64,000 nucleotides of DNA from Paenibacillus alginolyticus DSM 5050 = NBRC 15375 (GTDB lineage Bacteria > Bacillota > Bacilli > Paenibacillales > NBRC-103111): positions 1-64,000 of the forward strand of contig NZ_AUGY01000009.1 in NCBI RefSeq assembly GCF_000422905.1. Direction: 5' to 3'. Under the pieces are notes generated by a model. The model was not told where the DNA came from, made no database searches, and worked only from the letters and a program-made list of their open reading frames with translations. This document shows, one piece after another, positions 33,390 through 41,855 of the stretch (position 1 is its first letter; each line of letters begins with the position of its first letter). Position numbers and translations under genes: made by a program.

Positions 33390-34283
33390 TTAACCTTGTG
33401 TCTCCTCTTGCTTCAGATAGGTCCAATCATCCTCCTGATAGATGAGCCCGTCCTTCATAAGCTTGCCTAAAGCGCGTTTGAACGCCGCTTTACTGAGGCC
33501 AAATCGATCCTTGATAATATCCGCCGACGTTTTATCCGAAAATGGCATCGCATTCCCTGGCCGTTCTTGGAGAACACTCAAAATTCGCTCGGCATCTTCA
33601 TCGCGGCCTTTTTCCTTCGGAAGCCTCATCGATAGATTAACCCGTCCATCCTCTTCACGTACGAAGGCAACACGTACTTCAACCAACTCACCTACACGCA
33701 GCAAGCGTGTCCGTTCCGGAGCAGCAATAAGTCCGATAACACCATAGCCGAGTACTCCGGCTTCGCAAATCACAAAGGTCCCAATTTGCAGCGGCCTGTA
33801 CACACGTGCTTTGACCCATTGATTACTCCAACTCGAAGGTGCGCGAACGCAAAGAGGAGCCAGATCCTCCTCCAGAGCCAGTTTAGCGATTAAACGTCCT
33901 TGCCGATCGTGTGCTAATGTGGCAAATACCTTATCACCTACTTGAGGACGCAGCTCCTCAAGTTCAGGAACATGTCGGTAAGGAAGCAATAGGTTGCGAC
34001 CTAGTCCCATTTCGAGAAAATAACCAAATCTAGGGTGAATATCTACAACTTCAAGGAGCCCTACTTCGCCCATGAGAAGATGAGGACGCTTCATTGTAGC
34101 CATCAATCGATCCTGTGTATCATGGAACAAGAAGGCTTCAACATGCTCTCCAGGTTGAATCTTGCCTACGATTTCTGCATAAGGCAGAAGAACATCCTGT
34201 TGGCCGTCGGTCAGGAAATAACCGTTAGGAGGAACTTCCCTCGCTACCTCTAGGGTAACAAGGGATCCTGCTTCCATTCTCAT
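33390..34283 (-). CDS. cvfB: CvfB-like S1 RNA-binding protein
   Basis: 297-residue protein with tandem S1-like beta-barrel domains (for example GSLVTLEVAREVPPNGYFLTD at the start and GLLEVVDIHPRFGYFLEMGLG in the second) and a C-terminal winged-helix segment (ADIIKDRFGLSKAAFKRALGKLMKDGLI). This matches CvfB/YitL, an RNA-binding regulator that affects virulence genes in Staphylococcus. The ATG at 34283 overlaps the rsfS stop (ATGA). Inserted between rsfS and yqeM relative to Bacillus subtilis. Confidence 0.88.
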   Translation of the reverse strand: MRMEAGSLVTLEVAREVPPNGYFLTDGQQDVLLPYAEIVGKIQPGEHVEAFLFHDTQDRLMATMKRPHLLMGEVGLLEVVDIHPRFGYFLEMGLGRNLLLPYRHVPELEELRPQVGDKVFATLAHDRQGRLIAKLALEEDLAPLCVRAPSSWSNQWVKARVYRPLQIGTFVICEAGVLGYGVIGLIAAPERTRLLRVGELVEVRVAFVREEDGRVNLSMRLPKEKGRDEDAERILSVLQERPGNAMPFSDKTSADIIKDRFGLSKAAFKRALGKLMKDGLIYQEDDWTYLKQEETQG

Positions 34284-34627
34284 ACGCGCTCCACAACTTT
34301 GGCATCGGACCAAAGTCTTTCGATATTATAATATTCACGATCATCGCGGTGGAAGACATGAAGAACAACATCCCCTAGATCAAGTAGGACCCATCTTGCT
34401 GTATCAATTCCTTCGTAGCCTCTAATATGAACGCCGTGCTCATGTGCTTTCTTTCTAGCTTCGCCGGCAATCGCTTGCACTTGTGTTTCTGAATTTCCAT
34501 GACAAATAACGAAATAATCGGCGATTAAGGATACGCCTTTCAAGTTCAGGGTTACAACATCTGCCGCTTTTTTATCTTCAGCAGCCTCAACAACAAAAGC
34601 CAATACTTCTTCTGGGTTTTTACTCAT
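34280..34627 (-). CDS. rsfS: ribosomal silencing factor RsfS
   Basis: 115-residue protein that binds L14 and blocks 30S-50S joining in starvation. Recognisable from VVTLNLKGVSLIADYFVICHGNS, HIRGYEGIDTARWVLLDLGDVVLHVF and EYYNIERLW. Usual family length. Overlaps cvfB by four bases. Confidence 0.96.
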   Translation of the reverse strand: MSKNPEEVLAFVVEAAEDKKAADVVTLNLKGVSLIADYFVICHGNSETQVQAIAGEARKKAHEHGVHIRGYEGIDTARWVLLDLGDVVLHVFHRDDREYYNIERLWSDAKVVERV

Positions 34628-34645
34628 TCAATCATCCTCCAAGGT

Positions 34646-35212
34646 TTATGTGTTTAATTGTGTTATCAAATCGTTCCGAGTCAAAATAGTAAGCGGATAA
34701 ATCCGTTTGCCTTTGGCAATTAAAAAGCTAATTGTGGAATCAAAGCCGGCGACCAGCGCCTTCTCAAGGCTGCGTTCAGCGAGTTCGCGAATGAGATCAA
34801 CACCCGGAAAATCACGTCCAGGCTCCATATAATCCGCTAAACATACGATTTTGTCCATTAATGTCATCTGAACTCGGCCTGAGGTGTGATACCGAATGGC
34901 ATCTAGTATCTCCTCATCATGAATGCCAAATTGCTCCTTAGCGATAAAAGCTCCAGCATGGGAGTGCCATAGCTCCTTCTCGTATTCCAGTAAATCCTGA
35001 GGCAATCCGTTCTCGCGGATAATCTTAACTTGCTCCTGAACAGGCCAATACTTGCAATAATCATGCAAAATGGCCGCTAGCTCCGCTTTGACCGGGTCTC
35101 CACCAAAACGATTGGCCAAAATGACGCTAGTTTCCATGACACCGAGTGTATGCAGCCAGCGGCGTTCAGGCATTTGTTCCTTGACCGCCGTTATCAGTTC
35201 TTCACGATTCAT
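34646..35212 (-). CDS. yqeK: HD-domain hydrolase YqeK (diadenosine tetraphosphatase type)
   Basis: 188-residue HD-domain phosphohydrolase. Metal-binding pieces: RWLHTLGVMETSVILA (first His), LAAILHDYCKYW (the HD pair), a downstream His in LWHSHAG, and KIVCLADYMEPGR. Members hydrolyse Ap4A symmetrically to ADP. The start overlaps the end of nadD by 11 bp. Confidence 0.93.
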   Translation of the reverse strand: MNREELITAVKEQMPERRWLHTLGVMETSVILANRFGGDPVKAELAAILHDYCKYWPVQEQVKIIRENGLPQDLLEYEKELWHSHAGAFIAKEQFGIHDEEILDAIRYHTSGRVQMTLMDKIVCLADYMEPGRDFPGVDLIRELAERSLEKALVAGFDSTISFLIAKGKRIYPLTILTRNDLITQLNT

Positions 35213-35789
35213 ACAACCGGTTCACCTCCATATAACTATTCACCGAGTCTGGGACAAGGTAACGGACTGAACCGTTCCTTTGCCGTTCTTTTCGAATAGC
35301 TGTTGACGAAATTTCAACAAGCGGCATGGGTACAATCGTTACTCGATTACGAATGTGAATAGGCATGTGCGACAAGTCAAGCTCATAGCCAAGCCTAGCT
35401 AATCCAATAAAGCGAATATGCCGCACGATGTCATCAATGCGATGCCACTGCGGCAAATATTGAACCATATCAGCACCTATAATATAAGCAAATTCCGTAC
35501 CAGGATATTCTTTGCTGAGCAGTTCAATCGTATCGATACTATAAGATACGCCGCCTTTGCTGATTTCGATATCAACTGGACGAAAAAAAGGATTGCCTTC
35601 CGCAGCAAGGCAAACCATCTCCCAGCGCTGATCTGGTGTCGCTTTCGGCGCATTTGGCTTATGCGGCGGCACATTTGCCGGCATCAACCACACTTCGGCG
35701 AGATCTGCTTCCACCCTCGCTCTTTCCGCCGCGATCAGATGACCGGTGTGGATAGGATCGAAGGTGCCACCCATTATTCCGACAAGCAT
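35202..35789 (-). CDS. nadD: nicotinate-nucleotide adenylyltransferase NadD
   Basis: Adenylates nicotinate mononucleotide in NAD synthesis. The 195-residue product has the nucleotidyltransferase motif GGTFDPIHTGHL, the segment MPANVPPHKP and the ISSTAIR motif near the C terminus (ISSTAIRKERQ). ATG start with a GAGGTG site upstream. Operon with yhbY and yqeK. Confidence 0.97.
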   Translation of the reverse strand: MLVGIMGGTFDPIHTGHLIAAERARVEADLAEVWLMPANVPPHKPNAPKATPDQRWEMVCLAAEGNPFFRPVDIEISKGGVSYSIDTIELLSKEYPGTEFAYIIGADMVQYLPQWHRIDDIVRHIRFIGLARLGYELDLSHMPIHIRNRVTIVPMPLVEISSTAIRKERQRNGSVRYLVPDSVNSYMEVNRLYES

Positions 35790-35801
35790 ACATCCACCTC
35801 G

Positions 35802-36095
35802 TTAGCGCGGCAGTTCAATCTTCTTCTTGTCACGCGATTCTTTGTAAAGCACGACGATTTTACCGATAACCTGCACAAGCTCTGCGCCAGACTTTTCGGA
35901 TAACTCAGTCCCGACCTCGTCGCGGTCTTCTCCACTGTTGTTGAGCACAGTAATTTTAATCAATTCACGAACTTCCAAAGCTTCTTGAATGTGACGGATT
36001 AAATGATCGTTCACGCCGCCTTTTCCTACTTGGAAGATCGGATCTAAATGGTGCGCCATGGAGCGCAAATAACGTTTCTGTTTGCCTGTTAACAT
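35802..36095 (-). CDS. yhbY: CRM-domain RNA-binding protein YhbY/YqeI
   Basis: 97-residue single CRM domain starting MLTGKQKRYLRSMAHHLDPIFQVGKGGVN, with the GxxG-type loop (VGKGGV) that contacts RNA; associated with pre-50S ribosomal particles. Start at the ATG with AGAGGG upstream; an in-frame ATG six codons earlier is less likely. Between aroE and nadD as in Bacillus. Confidence 0.94.
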   Translation of the reverse strand: MLTGKQKRYLRSMAHHLDPIFQVGKGGVNDHLIRHIQEALEVRELIKITVLNNSGEDRDEVGTELSEKSGAELVQVIGKIVVLYKESRDKKKIELPR

Positions 36096-36115
36096 AGATG
36101 TCCCTCTATTCATTC

Positions 36116-36979
36116 TTATTCAGCTAACGACTGTTCTACCACCTGTCTCATCGCCGCAACGGGCGCAGGGGCACCAGTCCAATATTCAAAGGCAAAAGCG
36201 CCTTGATAAATAAACATACCGAGTCCGCCATGTATGCGGGCTCCTCTTGCTTCCGCTTCATGAAGAAATCTTGTAATTCGCGGATTATAAATGAGATCGC
36301 TGACCAGATGATGCGAACGCAGGAATTCAAGCGGCAACGGAACTTCATCAACATGAGGATGCATACCGGCCGAAGTTGTATTCAGAACGAATTGGACCTC
36401 ATCTACGACATGTCCTAGCTCATCCATGCCAAGTCCAATCGCTTCGGTGTAGCTACTAATCGTGTCGGCTAGCTCCAAGGCGCGTTCTTTGGTACGATTC
36501 GCGATGTAGATTCGGCGAGCCCCTTCTTTAGCAAGCGCATAGGCAACGCCTCTGGCAGCTCCACCAGCCCCAAGGAGAAGTACACTTTTCCCTTTCAGTT
36601 CAATACCCGTCTCTTCCTTGAGTGATCGCACATAGCCGATACCGTCCGTATTGTAACCGATAAGCTTGCCAGATTCATTAACGATGGTATTCACCGCCCC
36701 AACGATCCTAGCGCCTTCATCGATTTCATCCAAGTACTGCATAACTTCCACTTTATGCGGAATCGTTACGTTAATACCTCGATATCCCAATGCCCGTATC
36801 CCGCGAACTGCATCCCCAAGTTCTTCAGGACGAACGTGAAAAGCAGCATAAACTGCGTTAATACCCGCTTCCTGAAACGCCCGATTCAACATAATCGGGG
36901 AACGGGAATGCCGTATCGGATCTCCGAAAACCCCATATAGAATGGTATGACTGTCAATCGTCGTCACCAGTTTCTCCAT
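36116..36979 (-). CDS. aroE: shikimate 5-dehydrogenase
   Basis: NADPH-dependent reduction of 3-dehydroshikimate in aromatic amino-acid synthesis. The 287-residue protein has the substrate domain (YGVFGDPIRHSRSPIMLN, NVTIPHK with the catalytic Lys, NTDGIGY) and the Rossmann motif VLLLGAGGAARGVAYAL. ATG start with AGGAGAGC upstream. Part of the yqeG-yqeM operon. Confidence 0.97.
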   Translation of the reverse strand: MEKLVTTIDSHTILYGVFGDPIRHSRSPIMLNRAFQEAGINAVYAAFHVRPEELGDAVRGIRALGYRGINVTIPHKVEVMQYLDEIDEGARIVGAVNTIVNESGKLIGYNTDGIGYVRSLKEETGIELKGKSVLLLGAGGAARGVAYALAKEGARRIYIANRTKERALELADTISSYTEAIGLGMDELGHVVDEVQFVLNTTSAGMHPHVDEVPLPLEFLRSHHLVSDLIYNPRITRFLHEAEARGARIHGGLGMFIYQGAFAFEYWTGAPAPVAAMRQVVEQSLAE

Positions 36980-36996
36980 GCTCTCCTCTTGTCCCC

Positions 36997-38112
36997 CTAA
37001 ATCAACGACTCACGCGTGATAACCTTAATCCCCTTCGGCGCATAAACGGCAAGCTGTGCTCCAGCTAAGCTGTTCACTTTAATCCAGCCTAGCCCAGAGA
37101 TCAACACATCCATCTGTTTCCCCTTAGGAATGTGCAGCGGATGCTTCACAAGCTTGGGCAGCTCGTCCAAGTCCGCTAGGTTAGGTGGCGCAAGCATGAC
37201 ACCTTTATGTTCTTCATACAAATCATCCGCCTTTTCTAGCTTTGTACGATGAATTTGAATGGCATTGGACGTGTAGCAAGTGAATGATTGATGTTCACCG
37301 CTAATAAAATCAAACCGAGCTAAGGCGCCAAAAAATAACGTTTGCGCTTCATTTAATTGAAACACCATCGGTTTCAGCGGTTTGTCAGGCATGATTCTAG
37401 CTAAATCACGCTTTTTCACGACTTCGGTTAAACGATGTGAATGCACGATTCCAGGTGTATCAACAATAAAATGACCATCATCCAGTGGGATTTTGACCAG
37501 ATCAAGTGTTGTACCAGGGTACAGTGATGTCGTCAGCTCCGACTCCAGATCACTATAATCACTGATTAACCGGTTAATCAGCGTCGATTTACCAACATTC
37601 GTTGCACCGACCACATAGACATCCATGTTGCCGCGGTATTCCTGCACAGCTGTGATAACACGATCGAAACCAATGTTTTTCTTCGCGCTGCAAAGGATGA
37701 TATCAACAACCTTGAGGTTCTCCTCTTTGGCTCTGCGCTGAACCCAGTTAATGATCTTGTTTGCGTTCGTCACTTTAGGCAGCAAATCAATCTTGTTTAC
37801 GACTAACAATACAGGATTCGTACCCACAAAGCGTGCAAGACCGCTAATCATACTGCCTTCAAAGTCAAAAATATCTACGATTTTCACAACTAGCGCTTTC
37901 GTTTGACCAACATGTCCTAGTAATTTAAGGAAGTCGTCCTGCTGCAATGTGATACTCGAAGATTCATTATAATGCTTGATGCGATAGCAGCGTTGACAAA
38001 TTAACGGTTCTTTCTGCATCGCTTCAGCCGGGATATAGCCCAGCTTACCCTTTTCTTCTGTTTGCAGCAAAACGCCGCATCCCGCACAGTGATTAATCAT
38101 TTCAGTACTCAT
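36997..38112 (-). CDS. yqeH: ribosome biogenesis GTPase YqeH
   Basis: 371-residue circularly permuted GTPase needed for 30S assembly. N-terminal zinc finger CAGCG...CQRC, then G4 NKIDLL before G1 GATNVGKSTLIN and G3 DTPG, the permuted order that defines the family, and a C-terminal RNA-binding domain. Start at ATG 38112 preceded by AGGAGG. It starts nine bases after the yqeG stop. Confidence 0.96.
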   Translation of the reverse strand: MSTEMINHCAGCGVLLQTEEKGKLGYIPAEAMQKEPLICQRCYRIKHYNESSSITLQQDDFLKLLGHVGQTKALVVKIVDIFDFEGSMISGLARFVGTNPVLLVVNKIDLLPKVTNANKIINWVQRRAKEENLKVVDIILCSAKKNIGFDRVITAVQEYRGNMDVYVVGATNVGKSTLINRLISDYSDLESELTTSLYPGTTLDLVKIPLDDGHFIVDTPGIVHSHRLTEVVKKRDLARIMPDKPLKPMVFQLNEAQTLFFGALARFDFISGEHQSFTCYTSNAIQIHRTKLEKADDLYEEHKGVMLAPPNLADLDELPKLVKHPLHIPKGKQMDVLISGLGWIKVNSLAGAQLAVYAPKGIKVITRESLI

Positions 38113-38120
38113 GAATCCTC

Positions 38121-38615
38121 CTAATTCTTCATCCTTCTTAAAGCCCATTTCTCAATACGGCGATTGATTTTCGTGAAAAAACCCTCATCCTTAATTGAGA
38201 TGGGTTGAACAAGGATCGTGTATAGCCCCATCCGATTGCCTCCAAGAACATCCGTTAACATTTGATCACCAATGACAGCCGTTTGTCTCGCATTCGTACC
38301 AAGCAGCTTCATGGCTCTGTGGAATGAAACGTTCGTTGGTTTCTTAGCCCGGTGAATGAATGGAATGCCTAGCGGCTCCGCAAAGGCTGAAACCCGTCCA
38401 TGATTATTATTGGACACGATGACGACCTTGAAGCCCATTTTTTGCAAACGATTCAACCACTCTATTAACTCCGGAGTCGCATGCGGATCTCGTGCGCCTA
38501 CGAGTGTATTATCGAGATCTGTTATAATACCACGAACACCAAATCCCCATAGGTGATTGGCATCAATATCATAGATCGTATGTACAGACTGTCTGGGCAC
38601 TAGCTTATTCAGCAA
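38121..38615 (-). CDS. yqeG: HAD-IIIA family phosphatase YqeG
   Basis: 164-residue HAD phosphatase with motif I DLDNTLVG, motif II VSNNNHGR and motif IV around VIGDQMLTDVLGGNR. Similar to the mitochondrial PGP phosphatase GEP4 group. The start is TTG 38615, chosen because GGAGG lies 7 nt upstream. First gene of the operon; its promoter and two hairpin repeats lie upstream. Confidence 0.93.
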   Translation of the reverse strand: MLNKLVPRQSVHTIYDIDANHLWGFGVRGIITDLDNTLVGARDPHATPELIEWLNRLQKMGFKVVIVSNNNHGRVSAFAEPLGIPFIHRAKKPTNVSFHRAMKLLGTNARQTAVIGDQMLTDVLGGNRMGLYTILVQPISIKDEGFFTKINRRIEKWALRRMKN

Positions 38616-38647
38616 ACAAATTACCTCCAACTGCTTCGTCGCAAAGT

Positions 38648-38726
38648 GGAGAGATTTTGAACTACGTTCAAAGATCCCTCCAAGCGGAGAGACTTTGAGC
38701 TACGCTCAAAGATCCCTATATTATAT
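38648..38726. repeat. two ACTTTGAGC hairpin repeats upstream of yqeG
   Basis: Copy A 38648-38681 (GGAGAGATTTTGAAC, TAC, GTTCAAAGATCCCTCC) and copy B 38684-38726 (GCGGAGAGACTTTGAGC, TAC, GCTCAAAGATCCCTATAT). Each forms a stem-loop; B is nearly identical to the reverse complement of the element in the leuS leader. They lie in the 5' untranslated region of the yqeG operon. Confidence 0.8.
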
Positions 38727-38731
38727 ACGTG

Positions 38732-38760
38732 ACTATACCATAGTGATCCACTTGTTGCAA
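38732..38760 (-). promoter_or_regulatory. promoter of the yqeG-yqeM operon
   Basis: On the minus strand TTGCAA (38755-38760), 17-bp spacer, TATAGT (38732-38737), giving a leader of about 110 nt that includes both hairpin repeats. Confidence 0.7.
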
Positions 38761-38783
38761 AAAGAAAAGAACATATTTTCCCA

Positions 38784-39560
38784 CTAAGAACGGGCCGGAA
38801 GCGGCAACCAGTTCAATACATTTTGAATTTTACGATCCCAATAGCCCCACTCATGTTCGCCTGGCTCTTCTTCATAGGTCAGATCTAGGCCTAATTTGCG
38901 GCAATAATCTCGGAATCGAACATTATCTTCGTAAAGGAAGTCCTCGGTACCACAGCATTGATAGAGCTTAGGAGATGGACTAGTCGCGCCTGATACTTGC
39001 TCAGCCAAATAAAACAAATCATCCCCGCTCCCTTTAATCTTAGACACATCTGCATAAATCAGTTTGAAATCGTCTGGAAAATTCGATGCTCGGTCCGATA
39101 TATCTAATGCCCCCGATAAGCTTGCCGCTGCTGCAAACCGATCCGGATGTGTAAGTGCCAATTTCATCGCGCCATAGCCACCCATGGACAACCCTGCCGC
39201 ATAATTCAATTCTCTTTCCTCAGCTAGCGGGAAAAATGATCGCGCTAAAGCAGGCAATTCTTCACTAATAAACGTCCAATATTTGGGCCCGTACGCCATA
39301 TCGGCATAAAAGCTGCGATTGACGGCTGGCATGACTACCGCTATCCCCAATTGCGAAGCATACCGTTCTATCGAGGTTCTTCGCATCCAAATGGTATGAT
39401 CATCAGATAACCCGTGCAGCAGATATAGCGTAGGATGCTTTTTCCCATAAACTGCAGATGCCAACCCGATTTGATTTTGAGCGGCTTGCGGCAAAATGAC
39501 ATGCATGGATGCTGAAACACCAAGGGAATCTGAATAAAAATGACAGTCGATAAAAGCCAT
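38784..39560 (-). CDS. alpha/beta-hydrolase esterase (S-formylglutathione hydrolase / EstA type)
   Basis: 258-residue serine hydrolase. Oxyanion region [11 protein letters not shown], nucleophile elbow GLSMGGYGA, and a late His in GEHEWGYWD; the Asp is likely in CGTEDFLY. This resembles tributyrin esterase EstA and the esterase-D family. No signal peptide, so cytoplasmic. ATG start with AGAGGAG upstream. Monocistronic: the next gene upstream ends in a terminator. Confidence 0.85.
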   Translation of the reverse strand: MAFIDCHFYSDSLGVSASMHVILPQAAQNQIGLASAVYGKKHPTLYLLHGLSDDHTIWMRRTSIERYASQLGIAVVMPAVNRSFYADMAYGPKYWTFISEELPALARSFFPLAEERELNYAAGLSMGGYGAMKLALTHPDRFAAAASLSGALDISDRASNFPDDFKLIYADVSKIKGSGDDLFYLAEQVSGATSPSPKLYQCCGTEDFLYEDNVRFRDYCRKLGLDLTYEEEPGEHEWGYWDRKIQNVLNWLPLPARS

Positions 39561-39583
39561 AATTGATAATCTCCTCTGATAGG

Positions 39584-39610
39584 AAAACCACCACCTAGAA
39601 GGGTGAGTGG
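39584..39610 (-). terminator. terminator of the transglutaminase operon
   Basis: CCACCACC pairs with GGTGAGTGG across a short loop; on the minus strand GGTGGTGG is followed by TTTT. About 10 bp after the stop of the transglutaminase-like gene. Confidence 0.65.
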
Positions 39611-39620
39611 CTTCTTTGTC

Positions 39621-41855
39621 CTATTTCATTTGTTCTTTTAATCGAATAATAGATTGACTAACGGTCTGATAGTCGACTTCAGTGGAATTCTGCTGACTGT
39701 ACTTCGCTCTCTCAAACAATTCGAGCACCGTTTCCAGCTCTTTTTTCATCCACTTGCTTTGGTTCGACCACCTTGTCGTCGCTTCTCGCATTGTTTCATG
39801 CTCGTGTCTCATGTAGCCCTTGCGACGGCTTAGCCGCAGCAGTTTTTCGAATTCAACGATAATTTTCTGATTAAAATTAACGACTTGCCTTTTCTTCCTG
39901 CGGTTTCGCCATGCTTTCCAGTTATCGCTTTTCAAAATAAAGAAAAGAACTACCGCAACTGCCGCAGCGGCTGCTACGCCACTTAACGTCAACCACAACC
40001 ATGTAAAGCTCGGAGCCGCTTTCGTTTCGTCAGGCACGGTAACAGGGGCACTGTCCGTTGATGGGTCAACGGGTGGCGGTGTTTGCTCTGGGAACACATT
40101 CGGCAGTTTGAAGCCTGAGGTTGGTTCAAAGGGTATCCAGCCAAAGCCTTCAAAGTAAACTTCAACCCATGAATGAGCATCCGAATTTCTAACTGTATAG
40201 GTACCAGCGCCATTCACATCGATTTCCGAACCCAGTTGACTCAAAATACCTAAATCCCTAAATTCCGGTGGAATCGGTGAAGTGCCTGATGAATAACCTT
40301 TCACCCAACGAGTTGGAAGCCCGATAGAACGGGCGAGTACTGCCATAGACGATGAGTAATAATCGCAATACCCTTGCTTCACTTCAAATAAGAAGCGGTC
40401 AACGAAATCCTTGCTCTTGCCCTTGCTTTCATCTGGGGTATTCGTATACGGATAATGATCTGATAAATACTTCTCGATGGCTTTCGCTTTGTCATAAGGA
40501 TTCGTCGCTGCCTTCGTAATTTCAACAGCAAGCTGCTTCACTCGTTCAGGAAGGTCGGCAGGCAGTTGTAGATATTCCGCCCATTCCAGTTGATTCGAAT
40601 AGTCTGATTTGACTTCTCGCAATAACGCTTCTTCCAGAATAGGTTCCTGGACAACGATTGTATAATCTTTAGGATAGTTATTTCTCCCTACATAGCGCAG
40701 TTCTGACTGGCGAGGAGACCATATCAGGCGTTGAAACGGGTTCTCACCTTTATTCACTTCCACAATTTTCTGGATGGCGAATCCCCCAAATAAAACGGGA
40801 AATACTTCCTCTCTATCCATTACAATCGTTTGTGTTACTTCTTTGGTTTTCAAAAGTGACAAATCAAATCGCGGGTCTAGCTGCAGCGGATTCCCATTCA
40901 CACGATTGACTGGCAATTTACGCTCCACGGGGCTGAGCTCCCAGCCTTTTCCGTTATATAGGGATCTCGTTTCCCCTCGAAAATAGGTTCTCTTGCTCGT
41001 TTCGACGGTCATAACTGGCGTGTAATCATAACGAAATCCGCCGCCAAGCCGACTGTCGTCTCGACTATAACCGGAGGAAGCATCTGCGTTCGTCGATGAC
41101 GTGACGCTGACTCCTTTTCCAAGCAGAGGAACAGCTTCGCCACGACTTACTTTCCAAGCTGTGTAAGGATCCGTTAATATCGGATTCACGGTTGGCGCTA
41201 GTAAGCCAACTAGAAAAGTGACACCGATAATCAATAGAACGGGAACAACGAGGGTTGATGGGTAATCCGTAATCGTTTCCCAAATAACAGGAGCCCGTCT
41301 CTTCAGTTGGCTAAAATGCTGTACCATCAATAGTGAGAATCCGCAAAATAAGACCATAGCTACTTGCGGCCACAAAAAAATCAGACTGAACGAATCACGC
41401 ATAGCAAAAAATAAAATACTGACAAAAATAAGGACAAATACACGCAGTCTAGATTGGACAGACCACATCGCAAATAAATAAGTAATCCAAGCAATTAAAC
41501 TAAACCAAATGTATGGTTCCAGCTGCCCTGCATTCAGAGCAATCCATTTCACCACATCTTTCCATGCTGTCACTTTAACCGCCACAAAATGATAGTTCAT
41601 ACCTATGCCGTGCAGCCATAAAATCAAACCGAATTGAATCAAGGAACGCCATCCGCGATGCAAGTGAGGTATGAGGTAAGTAACCGCTACAATGAAGAGG
41701 GTTCCCGTGACAAAAGCGACCGTTTCAGGCAACCAAAGTCCATCCTCTTTCATAATCCAGATGACAAATTGATAAAGGAAAATGCCAGTTAGAATGGCTG
41801 TGACTCGCTGCGACCAATCTGTCAGTAAAATTCTTTTCCATAATACGTTAGGCAT
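39621..41855 (-). CDS. membrane transglutaminase-like protein (TgpA/DUF3488 type)
   Basis: 744-residue membrane protein: about six N-terminal spans (DUF3488-like), an extracytoplasmic transglutaminase-like domain, one further span (about 645-665, LSGVAAAAAVAVVLFFIL) and a cytoplasmic tail resembling DUF4129. Catalytic candidates: Cys in KQGYCDYYSSSMAVLARSIG and His in SDAHSWVEVYFEGFGWIPFEP. In other bacteria this gene always travels with MoxR and DUF58 genes, as here; the biochemical role is unresolved. Its start overlaps the DUF58 gene by 8 bp. Confidence 0.92.
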   Translation of the reverse strand: MPNVLWKRILLTDWSQRVTAILTGIFLYQFVIWIMKEDGLWLPETVAFVTGTLFIVAVTYLIPHLHRGWRSLIQFGLILWLHGIGMNYHFVAVKVTAWKDVVKWIALNAGQLEPYIWFSLIAWITYLFAMWSVQSRLRVFVLIFVSILFFAMRDSFSLIFLWPQVAMVLFCGFSLLMVQHFSQLKRRAPVIWETITDYPSTLVVPVLLIIGVTFLVGLLAPTVNPILTDPYTAWKVSRGEAVPLLGKGVSVTSSTNADASSGYSRDDSRLGGGFRYDYTPVMTVETSKRTYFRGETRSLYNGKGWELSPVERKLPVNRVNGNPLQLDPRFDLSLLKTKEVTQTIVMDREEVFPVLFGGFAIQKIVEVNKGENPFQRLIWSPRQSELRYVGRNNYPKDYTIVVQEPILEEALLREVKSDYSNQLEWAEYLQLPADLPERVKQLAVEITKAATNPYDKAKAIEKYLSDHYPYTNTPDESKGKSKDFVDRFLFEVKQGYCDYYSSSMAVLARSIGLPTRWVKGYSSGTSPIPPEFRDLGILSQLGSEIDVNGAGTYTVRNSDAHSWVEVYFEGFGWIPFEPTSGFKLPNVFPEQTPPPVDPSTDSAPVTVPDETKAAPSFTWLWLTLSGVAAAAAVAVVLFFILKSDNWKAWRNRRKKRQVVNFNQKIIVEFEKLLRLSRRKGYMRHEHETMREATTRWSNQSKWMKKELETVLELFERAKYSQQNSTEVDYQTVSQSIIRLKEQMK

